In this document: piece after piece, positions 27,400-39,165 of the stretch
Layout of the letters: each line of letters opens with the position of its first letter
Numbering within the stretch: position 1 is the stretch's first letter
From: Silurus meridionalis
Taxonomy: Eukaryota > Chordata > Actinopteri > Siluriformes > Siluridae
DNA length: 64,000 nt
NCBI RefSeq assembly: GCF_014805685.1
Contig: NC_060884.1
Coordinates: 18,192,356-18,256,355 of the forward strand
Reading direction: 5' to 3'
The notes under the pieces: model-generated
Seen by the model: only the letters and a program-made list of their open reading frames with translations
Told to the model about the DNA's origin: nothing
Databases searched by the model: none
Position numbers and translations under genes: made by a program

Positions 27400-27683
27400 T
27401 TGCACCTTGGGGTGCAGTGATGGCAATCATAAGCAAACTGTAGTTCTGAGTCAGTGTAGTAGACTGTTGACATTAACTACAATCCAAATCCATCCTCAAA
27501 GCTCCCATTCTTACTCCGGAATTTCATTGAACCACGGCGTTGAAGAGAAACTGTCCCCAGCTGCCCAGAGTGGCCTCCAATCGAAGACAACACTATCCAG
27601 AGGCAGGATGAAGTTTGAAGATCAGTGGAGGGAAGAGGGGCACAAACAGTGGTCACTGGAACCTCAGGAGCATGTTTAACTCG

Positions 27684-27755
<72 letters not shown>

Positions 27756-28100
27756 GGGTGACAGAAAGAAAAGGATATGGATTATTATGTGTCCTTATTG
27801 TTGTATGAAAGCCTCACTATGGCAACATTACTAAAAGGGAGAATCAGAAGGTAACACAGACATGGGGGATCTCTGGGATAAGAGACGACCCACCACACCA
27901 CCATCAACAAACCTGAGTGAATGTTTGAAAGTGAGGGGACGACAGCATACAAATATCCCAGTTCACCAAACACTCTGTATCCATGATCTCTCCAGATCTG
28001 CTCTTTTACCTAAGAAAAGTCTACTGATAAAAGACTTGACTTAATTAATATGTTTTCAGCCTCGATCTGAACACTAAGACTGTGTCTGAGTTCCAAACAT
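27400..28100. repeat. Dispersed teleost repeat, continuous with the LINE fragment to its right
   Basis: Words such as GATAAAAGACTTGACTTAATT, TCTGAACACTAAGACTGTGT and CAAACATTGTTTGGAAGGCT follow the order of a widespread fish repeat that runs into the L2-like fragment. A GA tract (27687-27752) is embedded. Confidence 0.5.
27687..27752. repeat. (GA)n microsatellite
   Basis: Pure GA tract of 66 bp. Confidence 0.97.
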
Positions 28101-28548
28101 TGTTTGGAAGGCTGTTCCATACCTGTGGGGTTTATAAGAGAAAGATCTGCCCCCTGCTGTAGTCTACATTATTTGAGGTACCAACAAATAGCCTGCACCT
28201 TTTGATCTAAGTAGGCATGGAGGATCATATTGGTACAGAAGTTCACTCAGATACTGCGGTGCGAGACCGTTAAGTGCTTTATGCGTCAGTAGTAGTATTT
28301 TATAATTAATGCGAGATTTAATTGGGAGCCAGTGTAGAAACCTGTAAAACAGGGGTGAGGTGGTCATATTTTCTAGATCTAGTGAAGACTCTTGCTGCTG
28401 CATTCTGAACTAACCGAAGCTTATTTCTGCTTAACACCCAGACAGTTAAGCATTACAGTAGTCTAATCTAGATCTAACAAAAGCATGAACTAGTTTTTCT
28501 GCATCCTGTAACGACATCATATTTCTAATTTTAGCAATATTTCTAATG

Positions 28549-28551
<3 letters not shown>
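28101..28551 (-). mobile_element. CR1/L2-Rex1-like LINE 3' fragment (end of ORF2)
   Basis: The minus strand encodes NIRNIAKIRN, then KLVHAFVRSRLDYCNA, and after a frameshift LHWLPIKSRINYKILLLTHK and ALNGLAPQYLSELL, the C-terminal conserved part of fish L2/Rex1 RT proteins. The 5' side is cut by an AT repeat at 28552. Confidence 0.82.

Positions 28552-28627
<76 letters not shown>
28552..28627. repeat. (AT)n microsatellite
   Basis: Pure AT tract bordering the LINE fragment. Confidence 0.97.
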
Positions 28628-28630
<3 letters not shown>

Positions 28631-29450
28631 TATGTAGCATCTCTGGATGGTGTTTCTGTCTCAGTGTGTTAAAAACCTATATGGGTGTGGGTGTGTGTGC
28701 ACATGTGTATGACATTTTCTAAATGCTTTCTGTAATTAAAGAGAACAGCAGTAGCTCAGTTTCTTTTTTTCTGGAATCTCTTGGCCTCTCTTTGGATTTA
28801 ACTTTTCCATCCAATTTAGTGTTACTCTGTTTTGACTTATAGCACAAACTGCTGTTTACTCATGGACTAATCTGAAAAATAGGGCATCATTTGATATATC
28901 TAGCCATGTGGTCTAACATAAAAACAACCAGTCAGTTCTAAAAATGAATTTAACAGAGAGCTTTTAGATATATTTGCGTTGCAGGCTGTTATTTTACCAC
29001 ACCCGGAAAGGAGGTCTAATAACAGATCATTAGCCAAACTGAGGATTGATGCTGGATTGTTCAATAAGGCAGGATGACAGATAGTGTGTGTTAAATATTT
29101 GGATACACCTACTGTAGTCTTGACATTTTTTAGAGACACATGCATGTTCTTTTTTATATGCAAATAATGAGACAATTTAACAGTATTAAATTCATCACAC
29201 TATTAACTTAATAATAGTAGGCTTTTGATGGAATACATGTAGCTATGCCATGTTCCACTTCACAAGTTTCTGTTTATATTTGGAGAACATAAGAACTAAT
29301 TGTATATGTACAATATGTGTGTGTTAGATGTACATACTGTAGGTTAAATAGTGAAAGAATCACTAAATCAAGATGGAACATTCCATACTTAGTACCTTAA
29401 TTTTCCGTCGGGCTGTGGCTAATTGTAAACAACTTCACCATTTTTATATT
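28628..29450. other. AT-rich spacer, nothing recognised
   Basis: No coding or structural signal found. Confidence 0.35.
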
Positions 29451-29745
29451 AACATTTACATTTACATTTGTGGCATTTAGCAGACGCCCTTATCCAGAGC
29501 GACGTACAAAAGTGCTTTGAGTCTCTAGCAATGAATAAATCTACACTGGTACACAAAATTACAAACGTAATATAAATATAACTCTTGAATTCTACAAGGC
29601 AAACTTTGAAAGTGCTAATTTAAGTGTTTCAGGAAGAGGTAGGTCTTCAATCGTCGCTTGAAGATAGTCAGGGACTCCGCTGTACGGACATCTAGGGGAA
29701 GTTCATTCCACCACCTCGATGCCAGAACAGAGAAGAGCCTTGAAG
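29451..29745. repeat. Dispersed teleost SINE-like repeat
   Basis: GGCATTTAGCAGACGCCCTT followed by ATCCAGAGCGACGTACA is a very common fish repeat head. The 3' part (GAAGAGGTAGGTCTTCAATC, GTTCATTCCACCACCTCGAT) belongs to the same family. Confidence 0.7.
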
Positions 29746-30010
29746 TTCACCGTAACAAGACAATGACCCAAAGTATATGTCCAACACTGTTAGCATTATT
29801 TAGAGAGCAAATAATTATCTATTATGTAATGGCCTGTCCAGTCACCAGACCTAAATACTATTGAACTTTAGGTCAGAAAGAAATATCCTAGTAGCAAAGA
29901 ACACACAATGTTCAAGTTTTACAAGAGGCATGGCAAGAAATTTCAGCTGAATATTTAGAGAAATAAACTCTCTGGATGCCAAGAGTGTGTGAAGCTTTTA
30001 TTCATGCTTC
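29746..30010 (+). mobile_element. Tc1-like transposase C-terminal fragment
   Basis: Broken plus-strand frames recall KTMTQS (from QDNDPKHTS), then PVTRPKYYEL (from SPDLNPIEL) and KLSGCQECVKLL (from KLxxRMPRVCxAVI), in the right order for a Tc1 transposase. No frame is intact. Confidence 0.5.
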
Positions 30011-30100
30011 TATGAAAATAAAATTAAGCATGCATGTATCTCTTGAAAATGATTTGAAGAAATAAGTGTGTTTTGAAGCCCTTAAGTGGCACTGGAGGGC

Positions 30101-30145
30101 GAGAGACAGACAGACAGGCAGACAGACAGACAGACAGACAGACAG

Positions 30146-30236
<91 letters not shown>
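30101..30236. repeat. Compound (GACA)n-(GATA)n-(GA)n microsatellite
   Basis: GACA units (about 30105-30145) pass into GATA units (to 30166) and then a 70-bp GA tract. This is the Bkm-type GATA/GACA composition. Confidence 0.95.
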
Positions 30237-30239
<3 letters not shown>

Positions 30240-31129
30240 AAATATATTCTAATACAGATGTCTAAATGCTTATTTAATCACATTTTACTTGTCGGTCTCG
30301 GCCCTCCACAGCAGTTACTCTGCTTTGCTCCATTCTGTTCTGTTCTGGTCTGGGCCTACTTTAAACAAACACCAACAAATATAAGTCTGTGATCCTGCAT
30401 TAAAATCTGACTCTTGTTACTTATAAGGCAAATACACAACTCACAAACCCACGGCACAGATGGTTTCTTGTGCCAGCAGTGGGCCATTCAACATCCATCA
30501 GGTATCTGATTGTGTGTTAGTTCTGCTGGCTGATGAATGGATTCTTTAAAGGCAACTCAATGCATGCTGTTTATGTGTTTGGCTTCCCATGGAACACAGG
30601 ATTCTGCATTTTTGATTGGGAAGGAAGCTGCCATGTCTGGAATCAAAAGGATGTGTGTAGTTACAACACATTTACAAGCCCAATTAAGGCCTTCTTGAAA
30701 GTATTTAACAGCAGTTCCTCGAGTTAATGAACAGGGTTAAACACTTTTCAAGAAAAAACATATGAAACATATACTGTGTGTTAATTATATGATGTGCTTT
30801 GTAGTCAAGAACAATATGAACGATAGTAGGTATGATTTACATGTGTGTGTTCTTTGAAGGGCACCTTTAAATTGTGTATAAAACTATTTTGATTGTTTCA
30901 TGTTCAATTCAAAACAGGACAGTGTAGAGTAAATGTCCAGGACTAAAAATGGCCCAACAATGGTCTTATTTAAAGGCAGAATATATAAAAGATATATTAA
31001 GCTGCAGGAAGTATAACGTTGGAATTCTCTTTACTCAATACATGCAATTATCAAAAACTTGTGGAAGAATATTTCTTAATGTGGGTTCTCCACCACATGG
31101 ATTAATATCACAGCTGTAAGTGTCAACAC
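30237..31129. other. AT-rich spacer, nothing recognised
   Basis: No coding or structural signal found. Confidence 0.35.
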
Positions 31130-31134
31130 ACTGC

Positions 31135-31271
31135 TGTCAGAGAACCACCAGCCACGCCTCTCTCCTGCAATCAGCACACTCTCTCAGCCTCTCCTGTCTG
31201 CTTCATGTAGTAAGGCAAATAAAGCGTATTGACTTTACGACCGGTTTCCGACTCTTGCTATGTGTGTGACA
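31135..31271 (+). mobile_element. 137-bp solo-LTR-like element with 5-bp target duplication
   Basis: It starts TGTCA and ends TGACA, is flanked on both sides by ACTGC, and contains AATAAA at 31218. The start TGTCAGAGAACCACC and the middle CTGCAATCAGCACAC resemble fish gypsy-type LTRs. It is unusually short. Confidence 0.7.
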
Positions 31272-32690
31272 ACTGCAAAGCTATTTTGTTCAAGATTCAA
31301 AATTAAATAATAAACTGCAGTTACACAAGCACACCCAATTAGTCAATATAACTGCATATTTGAGTTAGGATATAGGAGAACAATAGGAGAACAATTTTGC
31401 ACAAAGAATAAATCAGCTGACAGCCAGGTCATTCACGAGCACTTACCTTTACATTAAAAACGAAGCTAAATCTCCATCAGTCCTGAATCATTTTCAGTCT
31501 TATTTGATATCAGACTGACTTCGGTTTGTTTACTCCATCATCACTGTGTCATCCTATTACACTCTGTCTCTTAACTGGCTGGTTGCTCAGCCTGTCACTG
31601 TGTATTCAGACTTCTTTCTGTCCTAAGGTAATGAAGACTTTTAAAATAAATGAGCAGCAATATGATTTATAGATGCAGAATTCCTATCAGTTTTTACATG
31701 ATACACATGACACAGATAAGACCAAATTATACTATTACAGGATTATTGATTATTAGGTCATTATATTATACTGCTTTATTAAACTTTGTAGTTTTTGTTC
31801 CCTGACTAAACTGGGAAAAAAAAAAAAACGTTTCTTCATGCAAACCAATGTAACACAAATGCATATAAATACTATACTAACATATATAATATAATATAAT
31901 ATAATATAATATAATATAATATAATATAATATAATATAATATATATTTTTTTCTGCAAACTGGTGATGGAAAATGTGTTTTATATATTGCATGTATTGTA
32001 TAATACATGCATTTTTAAATCAGCTAAAATTTTATTTAATCCTTTTAGAATTCTTTTACCAGTTGAATCATATGAGTATGGTCTCACTGGCTGCAGATAT
32101 TGCAGGCTTTCACACATGCCAAACCCGATATCAGTATGATCTCATGGAGTAAACATGTAGACATGCACACGATAGCCAGCAGCAACAGCTTTCAGCTCAT
32201 CTACTCTGGGTCAGCCTTTTTTTTCTTTTTCTTTTTTCTTTGGTCAATATTTGTCAAGGGGAACAGTACATTAAGGCTACTATCTAAGAAACGGTCAATG
32301 TTAAACAGTTAAATAAGTTTCAGTTGTCATACCAGTTGCGCTTTCTGATGTTTTGTTTTTCCATGTTTAGGGTACATGGTTCTGTCTAAAATTACACACA
32401 GTTGTAAAAATTCATCAAAAGACTTTAGTATACTTATTCAAATTTAGATTTTTTTTTTGTCCACACAAATGGAATAAGACTTTTAAGTGAAAAAGAAGAA
32501 CAATTTTGAGAGTTGACAGACACCTTGCACTACTTGTAAAGAATGACCCATATCAATTTTATTTTTATATGCACAGATTAAAACAACGTTATATTGTGTT
32601 TGTAGCCAAAAGTTGGCTTAGCATAAGCATTAGTATTAATGCTAAGCCTAGTTTTCAGCTGTCATTACAATTCAACCCAGCAGGAGCATA
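31272..32690. other. AT-rich spacer, with a TATAA repeat
   Basis: Apart from the pentanucleotide repeat at 31886-31942 nothing is recognised. Confidence 0.35.
31886..31942. repeat. (ATAAT)n pentanucleotide repeat
   Basis: Eleven or so units of ATAAT. Confidence 0.95.
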
Positions 32691-32850
32691 GTACGGTTGA
32701 GATCAAAACCACTGTGAAGGCCATTCAAGTTCTTTCACACCAAGCTTTGCAAACCATGTCTTAATAGAGCAAGCTTTGTGTTTGGAGAAGAACTGCATCT
32801 GGGTGTGACGGTCAGGTTTCCACATATGTTTAGCCATATTGTGTATGTAA
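32691..32850 (-). mobile_element. Small Tc1-like fragment
   Basis: CCATTCAAGTTCTTTCACAC followed by GCAAACCATGTCTTAATAGA matches the segment of the same Tc1 family seen at 2160-2230, here on the opposite strand from the transposase. Confidence 0.55.
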
Positions 32851-32959
32851 ACTGCAGTGTATTAAAAAAAAAAAACAGTAAGAGTTAGCAAAATATAACA
32901 GATATAAATACTGTGCAATTATTGAAATGTAGTTATTATATTCAAGTTGATGAACGGGG

Positions 32960-32964
<5 letters not shown>

Positions 32965-33012
<48 letters not shown>
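32965..33012. repeat. (GA)n microsatellite
   Basis: It abuts the left end of the RTE-like LINE. Confidence 0.95.
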
Positions 33013-33016
<4 letters not shown>

Positions 33017-33619
33017 AGGTTGGATGATGTGGAGATAGTGAAGCAGGAAGTGGATAGAATTAGTAAGTAGGAAGTGAGAGCAGCAATTAAGAAGATAAAG
33101 AGTGAAAAGTCAGTAGGACCAGATGAAGCATGGAGATGTTTAGGAGTGATGGCAATGGAATTTTTAACCAAATTGTTTAACAGGATTTTGGAAGGTGAGA
33201 GGATGCCTGAGAAATGGAGAAGGAGTTTGCTGGTAATGTTTTTCAAAAATAAAGGAGATGTGCACACCTGCAGTAACTACAGGGGAATAAAGTTGATCAG
33301 TCACACCAGAGCACTAAGGACGCATTATTTGCTTTGAGAATGTTGATAAAGAAGTATAGAGAAGGTCAGAAGGAGTTGCATTGTGTGTTTGTGGATCTAG
33401 AGTAAGCGTACTACAGGGCGCTGAGAGAGGAGTTGTGGTATTGTATGAGGAAGTGAGGTCAGGGGTCAGAAGTGGCAGAGAAGTATGTGAGTGTGGTGCA
33501 GGACATGAATGAGGACAGTGTAACAGCAGTGAAGTGTGCAGTAGGAATGACAGACTGGCTCAAGGTGGAAGTTGGATTGCATCAAGGATCAGCTCTGAGC
33601 CCTTTCCTGTTTGCAGTGG

Positions 33620-35314
33620 CAGAGGTGGCAAAAGTACACACATCCTTCACTTAAATAGAAGTACAGATACTCATGTTTTAAAATACTCAGGTAAGGTCAG
33701 GTTTGGGCTCTGACATGTATTTAAGTAAAAAGTAGCAATTACTCTAAAATATTTAATCACTATTAATCGCTTGATTGTCATAAGTTAACTCATGATTAAT
33801 CGCAATTTAAATTACACATTTTTTAATTTACACTGTTCTAAATGTACCTTAAATTTATACTTTCCAATTTTTCAATCAACATGGGTATGGACAAATATTG
33901 ATGCTTGTAATATATACAAATATTGACGCAAATGTATGTTTGTTATTCGTGAAACCAAACTCAACATAGATCATGAAGACAAAATATTCTTGTAAATGTT
34001 TTAAAGTAATTATGGTGTTTTAAATTAAGTAAATTATCAGGACACCAAACAGAACTTTTGCTATGTTTTCACACGGATGATTAAGAAGGTGATATAGAAG
34101 AAACTGTACCTCTTATAACTTTCATACGGATTACATAATCAGAGACTATTTCTATTTATATGTGTTTATCGACTTTTCGAGCTTTCTATTTGTATATTTA
34201 TTATGTGTGTGAGGAAAGTGTTCACTAAAATTCAGGTTGTTTTATTTGTGTGTCTGTGAAGAGAGAAGACAGAGAGGGCAAAGGGCGTACCATGTCTGTT
34301 TGCTTTATTTTATTAAAGCACAGCGTATTGTTGTTATTATGAGTACGAAAAAAGTAGACCCTTTACAGATTCAAATGATGTATTGCTTTTGTATGTGCGA
34401 TCCAAAAAGTTATTTACAGCGTTATGAGGGAAAAAATGCCACAAAACTCGTAGTTTGTCGACCTCAGAGGGTGGTGATGCGTAATGATGTGCGCATTGAT
34501 GGTGATGCGTAATGATGTGCGCATTATTGCGGATTTTGGTGTTGATTTGAGACTTGCCGCATCAGTAAAACAAATCTTTATTGAATAAACATTTTTTCAG
34601 TGTTTATTTATATATATTCTATATTTGAGTAAAGAAAGGACGTTGTTAATAAAGGTGTGTTAAGATGAAGGTACTTCTACATTTTTTTCTTTATATTTTT
34701 AATAAAAACAGTCAAACAGAAATGCACGCTGCATTAATCGCGTGTTAATGAAACCAGTGCCTTTAAAATTCATTTTGACAGCCTTAATTAATATATTATT
34801 ACAAAACGCATTAAAACTTTTGTTGCCTAATGAATGTATCCAGGCTGAACATCCACCATATACATTGAACACAAGCAAAGAAAAGATGATGTTGATCAGG
34901 AATGTCTCTGTTCTCACTCATGTTTACATCACTGACTCCCTCTGTCTCATTCACGTTAACCCCATACTTCTTGTTGGCTTCTGTCTTGCTCATTGTTTGC
35001 TTCATAAACTAGCCTACGTCTGTGGTGTGTGAAAGCCAGGAAATGATACACCAGTAGTAGGTTGAAAAAGTTGTGCAAAGAAATCAGTTGATGGGCTGAA
35101 AACGGCACGCATCGAAAATAAAAAATATTGACATTTCACCAAATAGATTAAACCTAAAGTACAGAGTCTGTTTCGAAAATGTAAGAAGTAGAAAGTACGG
35201 ATATTTGTGTAAAGATGTAATGAGTAAAAGTTAAAGGTACTGAAAAGTACTGATTCAAGAAAAATCTACTTAAGTACAGTAACAAAGTATTTGTAGTTCT
35301 TTACTTCAATCCTG
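33620..35314. mobile_element. hAT-like non-autonomous transposon inside the LINE
   Basis: It starts CAGAGGTGGCAAAAGTAC and ends in CCTG, with AAGTAC-rich subterminal words at both ends, and is flanked by a perfect 8-bp duplication TGCAGTGG (33612-33619 and 35315-35322). Removing it restores the LINE reading frame. No transposase is recognised in its 1,695 bp. A 28-bp tandem duplication (34473-34525) and an inner repeat-like region with ATTAATCGC words (about 33755-34790) are present. Confidence 0.82.
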
Positions 35315-35722
35315 TGCAGTGGTGACGGGCAGGTTGACGAATAAGGTAAGACAGTCTCTGTGGAATATGATGTTTGCGGATGATATTGTTATTTATGGTG
35401 GGAGTAGTGAGCAGGTTGAGAAGAGTCTGAAAGTCAGTAGGATTAAGACAGAGTACATGTGTGCAAATGAGAGGGAGGGCAGTGGAGTGGTGCAGTTGCA
35501 GGGAGAAGAGGTGGTGAAGGTGGAGGAGTTCAGGTACCTGGGGTCAACAGTGCAAAGAAATGGAGAGTGTGTTAGAGAAGTAAAGAAAAGAGTGCAGGCA
35601 GGGTGGAGTGGGTGGAAAAGAGTGGCAGGAGTGATTTGTAATAGAAGGGTATCTGCACGAGTGAAAGGGAAAGTTTATAGGACTGTGGGGAGACCTGTGA
35701 TGTTGTATGGTTTAGAGACGGT

Positions 35723-35898
35723 CAAGTCAAGTCAAGTCAAGTCAAGTCAAGTTTATTTCTATAGCGCTTTTCACAACAGACATTGTCTCAAAGCAGCTTT
35801 ACAGAAATCAACAGTCAAGGTGAACGGTGTGGATTTATCCCTGATGAGCAGCCATGGCGACTGTGGCAAGGAAAAACTCAGTGGCATTGAAAGACAGT
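35723..35898 (+). mobile_element. SINE-like element inside the LINE
   Basis: It begins with five AAGTC units, followed by TTTATTTCTATAGCGCTTTT and GTCTCAAAGCAGCTTTACAG, a very common teleost dispersed repeat. An imperfect 7-bp duplication (AGACGGT / AGACAGT) flanks it, and its removal rejoins the LINE frame (LETV to ALTKRQE). Confidence 0.75.
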
Positions 35899-36273
35899 GG
35901 CATTGACTAAAAGACAGGAGGTAGAGCTATAGAGTTAGGTTTTCGTAGGTTTTCGTTGGGAGTGACGAGGATGGACAGGATTAGAAACGATTTTATTAGA
36001 GGGACAGCACATGTAGGACATTTTGGTGACAAGGGGAGGGAGGCGAGATCGAGATGGTTTGGACATGTGCAGAGGAGGGACATGGGGTATATCAGTAGGA
36101 GAATGCTGAGGATGGAGCCACCAGGAAGGAGGAAAAGAGGAAGGCCAAGGAGAAGGTTTATGGATGTGGTGAGGGAAGACATGCAGGTAGTTTGTTTAAA
36201 AGAGGCAGATGTAGAGGACAGATGGGTATGAGACAGATGATCTGCTGTGGCGACCCCTAATGGGAGCAGCTGA

Positions 36274-36285
36274 AAGAAGAAGAAG

Positions 36286-36315
<30 letters not shown>
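36274..36315. repeat. (GAA)n at LINE 3' end
   Basis: Thirteen or so GAA units form the LINE tail. Confidence 0.95.
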
Positions 36316-36316
<1 letters not shown>

Positions 36317-36385
36317 TATTATTATATACATGTGCATTGTGCAAAAAAAGCTTTTTAATTATATTTTATAGATATTAAAAATATA

Positions 36386-36392
<7 letters not shown>

Positions 36393-36460
<68 letters not shown>
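36393..36460. repeat. (AT)n microsatellite
   Basis: Pure AT tract. Confidence 0.97.
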
Positions 36461-36470
<10 letters not shown>

Positions 36471-37072
36471 ACATATTTAAAATGTGTTTCATTGTCAGTG
36501 TGATAGCATAAACACTAAAGTGTGCAGTGAAGTTTAGTGAGCTTTGTGCAAGAAGAAAACAAGACAAGACAAAGACACAGACTAGGACTTTCTACACATA
36601 TTGACAACAGAGCCTTTATATTTACTGAGAAATTATTACCCCATGAAAATGTTAAAGCAGCACTGGCCACTGTGGGCTTGTCACAGATCATACATTAACA
36701 CTAAAACCACTTGTGCTGAAGCCAAGAATCAGAAAAAGGCTGTGTTTATATGGTTTTGCTCAGTTGCAAAACCAGTGCCATGTATGTGCCTGTCTGTACA
36801 AACCTGAGTGAGACTAAATAAACAGAAACAAGTTAGTTCTTTACAAACCATTTCAGTGAATTCTTTGAATACTCCTTTCTTTTTTAAAATTGCCTGGCCC
36901 AATAGGGAAGTAAAAGGACTACGTTATGAAAAAAAAAATGACAGTGTAAGAAATGATAGTGTCTTTTTAATTGATTTGTTTAAGCTTATCTAACTACCAT
37001 CTAGCTGTTTTGAACCGCTGTTTTGAAAAGCAGAAAAGCAGACATCACACTTTTCTAACTCTCTTCCTGTTT

Positions 37073-37173
<101 letters not shown>

Positions 37174-37483
37174 CAGATTCCAGATTGCTTCCTCTTGGGG
37201 TCGGATGTAAATCTTGCCTGTGGGTCTTAAACAGGCCAACAGGACTAAATTGAACACAAATGTTAAGCTCCGCTTCTAGATTCATAAAATGCTTCCCAAG
37301 AAAGTGAGTTATTAAGAGAGAATGTAAATAAAAGAGATAGAGAGAGATATTGTGTCACAGAACGGGTATGATGTGGTTAGTGTCAGTGATTGCTTCTATT
37401 TTGGTCCTTATATTTTGGTATCTGTATGTGTTATGCATAATACTGTACGTCAATTTGCTATAGTGTATGTGTGCCGGTTTGTG

Positions 37484-37485
<2 letters not shown>

Positions 37486-37549
<64 letters not shown>

Positions 37550-37554
37550 TGTGT
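37486..37554. repeat. (TG)n microsatellite
   Basis: It is inverted relative to the CA tract 330 bp to the left, so the two can pair. Confidence 0.97.
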
Positions 37555-38440
37555 AAAATATAAAACATATAAATCAAATCTCAGTTCATTTTTGATGTCC
37601 ATTTCTGAGCTTCTTGGGAAGCTGATTCTTGATTTTAATTTAAAAAAAAGAAAAAACAGAAAAAAAAAACGTTTTGACATTACATTAACATTATATTCAT
37701 TGTATTCTAGATGTAACACTGTGCTTTATTTAGATTTACTTAAGTTGTATTCTTGAGGTAGTTTATTAGATAAATAACCAAAAAACCCTATTGTTTGAAA
37801 AGGAATAGGAATTCAAATCTTTGCTTGCATTAAGGCTGAACAATATCCGATTTTTTTACTATGGTGGATCTCTACAGGCAGTAATGCATACTTTAATTAC
37901 TATCTTGGACCATGCTACTGCTTGTGGCATCAGATTTCTCATGTCACAACCTCACATGTGTGACACAGGTGTCTTCATTTCTAATGAAAACTGCAACTGA
38001 ACAAAAACAGGATAAACTGGCTAAACTACCACTAAATGCATGCACCTGTTAGAAAAGTAAGCCTATAATGTCTGATAGCACTTTTCTCTTTTCATTAAGA
38101 AATATCAGAAAAAGAAAGACAGACAGACACACAAAAAGAATCTGCGTTAACTGCATTAACATTTCTTTCTTCTTTTCTCCCCATTCTTCAGAAACACAGA
38201 AGAAAATTATACCCTTCTACACCATATAGACAAATGAAACACGTCAGCAAATACAATTTAAATGCTTTTTAAACACAAAAAAATCACAATAAAACACAAA
38301 CATAAACACAAAAAAAAAAAAAAAAAAATTTAGAAAAAAAAAGATAATTTCAAACATAAATAGTGTATACATGCAAACGTAAGGCATTTCCAAATGCTTC
38401 TTTTAAATGTATTGTATGATATCACAGTTGAATTGTACAG

Positions 38441-38441
<1 letters not shown>

Positions 38442-38501
<60 letters not shown>

Positions 38502-38502
38502 T

Positions 38503-38536
<34 letters not shown>
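38442..38536. repeat. Compound (TG)n-(GA)n microsatellite
   Basis: 58 bp TG, a 7-bp spacer, then 30 bp GA. Confidence 0.97.
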
Positions 38537-38540
<4 letters not shown>

Positions 38541-38700
38541 TGTGTCTCTGGAGCAAATGAGGCTCATATGTTAAGGATTTAGGAACCGTGTTACGCTTGT
38601 TGCTAAGCAAAGAAATTCAGCTAGTGAATCGACACCAGCAGAACGTGAGCCAGGATATTGCTCTTCGTTCAAAATATGAGAGGGAGCCATTGAGCTATCT

Positions 38701-38782
<82 letters not shown>
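38701..38782. repeat. Compound (GA)n-(GACA)n microsatellite
   Basis: GA tract running into about nine GACA units. Confidence 0.96.
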
Positions 38783-38783
<1 letters not shown>

Positions 38784-39105
38784 AACAAAAAAGAGACAGA
38801 TAGATTCAGTGTTCTCTGGAATGTATATGTATGTGTTTGGCGAGCTTGCTGTTTTGACCACACTCCAGACCTGCTATAAAAAGCTGCATCCCTCATTCCA
38901 TCATGTCAATTACATCCCTCATCTCGTCTCTACACTAGAGAGAAAGGATCCATGCACATCAAATTTAGTACCTGAGATTTATTATCATGCTTTTTTTTAC
39001 CTGAATAGTTTTGTTTAAATAAAGTGTAAATAAAGTTTCCAGTCATTTATAATTGACACAATGTGGTTAAGTTTATATTTAAAAACTTTGATTGCAATAC
39101 TACTC

Positions 39106-39106
<1 letters not shown>

Positions 39107-39165
<59 letters not shown>
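39107..39165. repeat. (GT)n microsatellite
   Basis: Pure GT tract. Confidence 0.96.

Larger units (their letters stand above)
33014..36315 (+). mobile_element. RTE-like LINE, 5'-truncated, interrupted by two insertions
   Basis: Reverse transcriptase pieces lie in order: VGPDEAW, MPEKWRRSLLVMFFKNKGDV and SNYRGIKLI; VEVGLHQGSALSPFLFAV; then MMFADDIVIYGGSSEQVE with the FADD catalytic box; then EEFRYLGSTVQRNGE; and a C-terminal RWFGHVQRRD with GRRKRGRPRRRFMDVVREDM. The 3' end GGCGACCCCTAATGGGAGCA leads into a GAA repeat, typical of this family. A hAT-like element (33620-35314) and a SINE-like element (about 35723-35898) sit inside. Small deletions, for instance between SHT and RALRT and after VEKSL, make it inactive. 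Confidence 0.85.
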
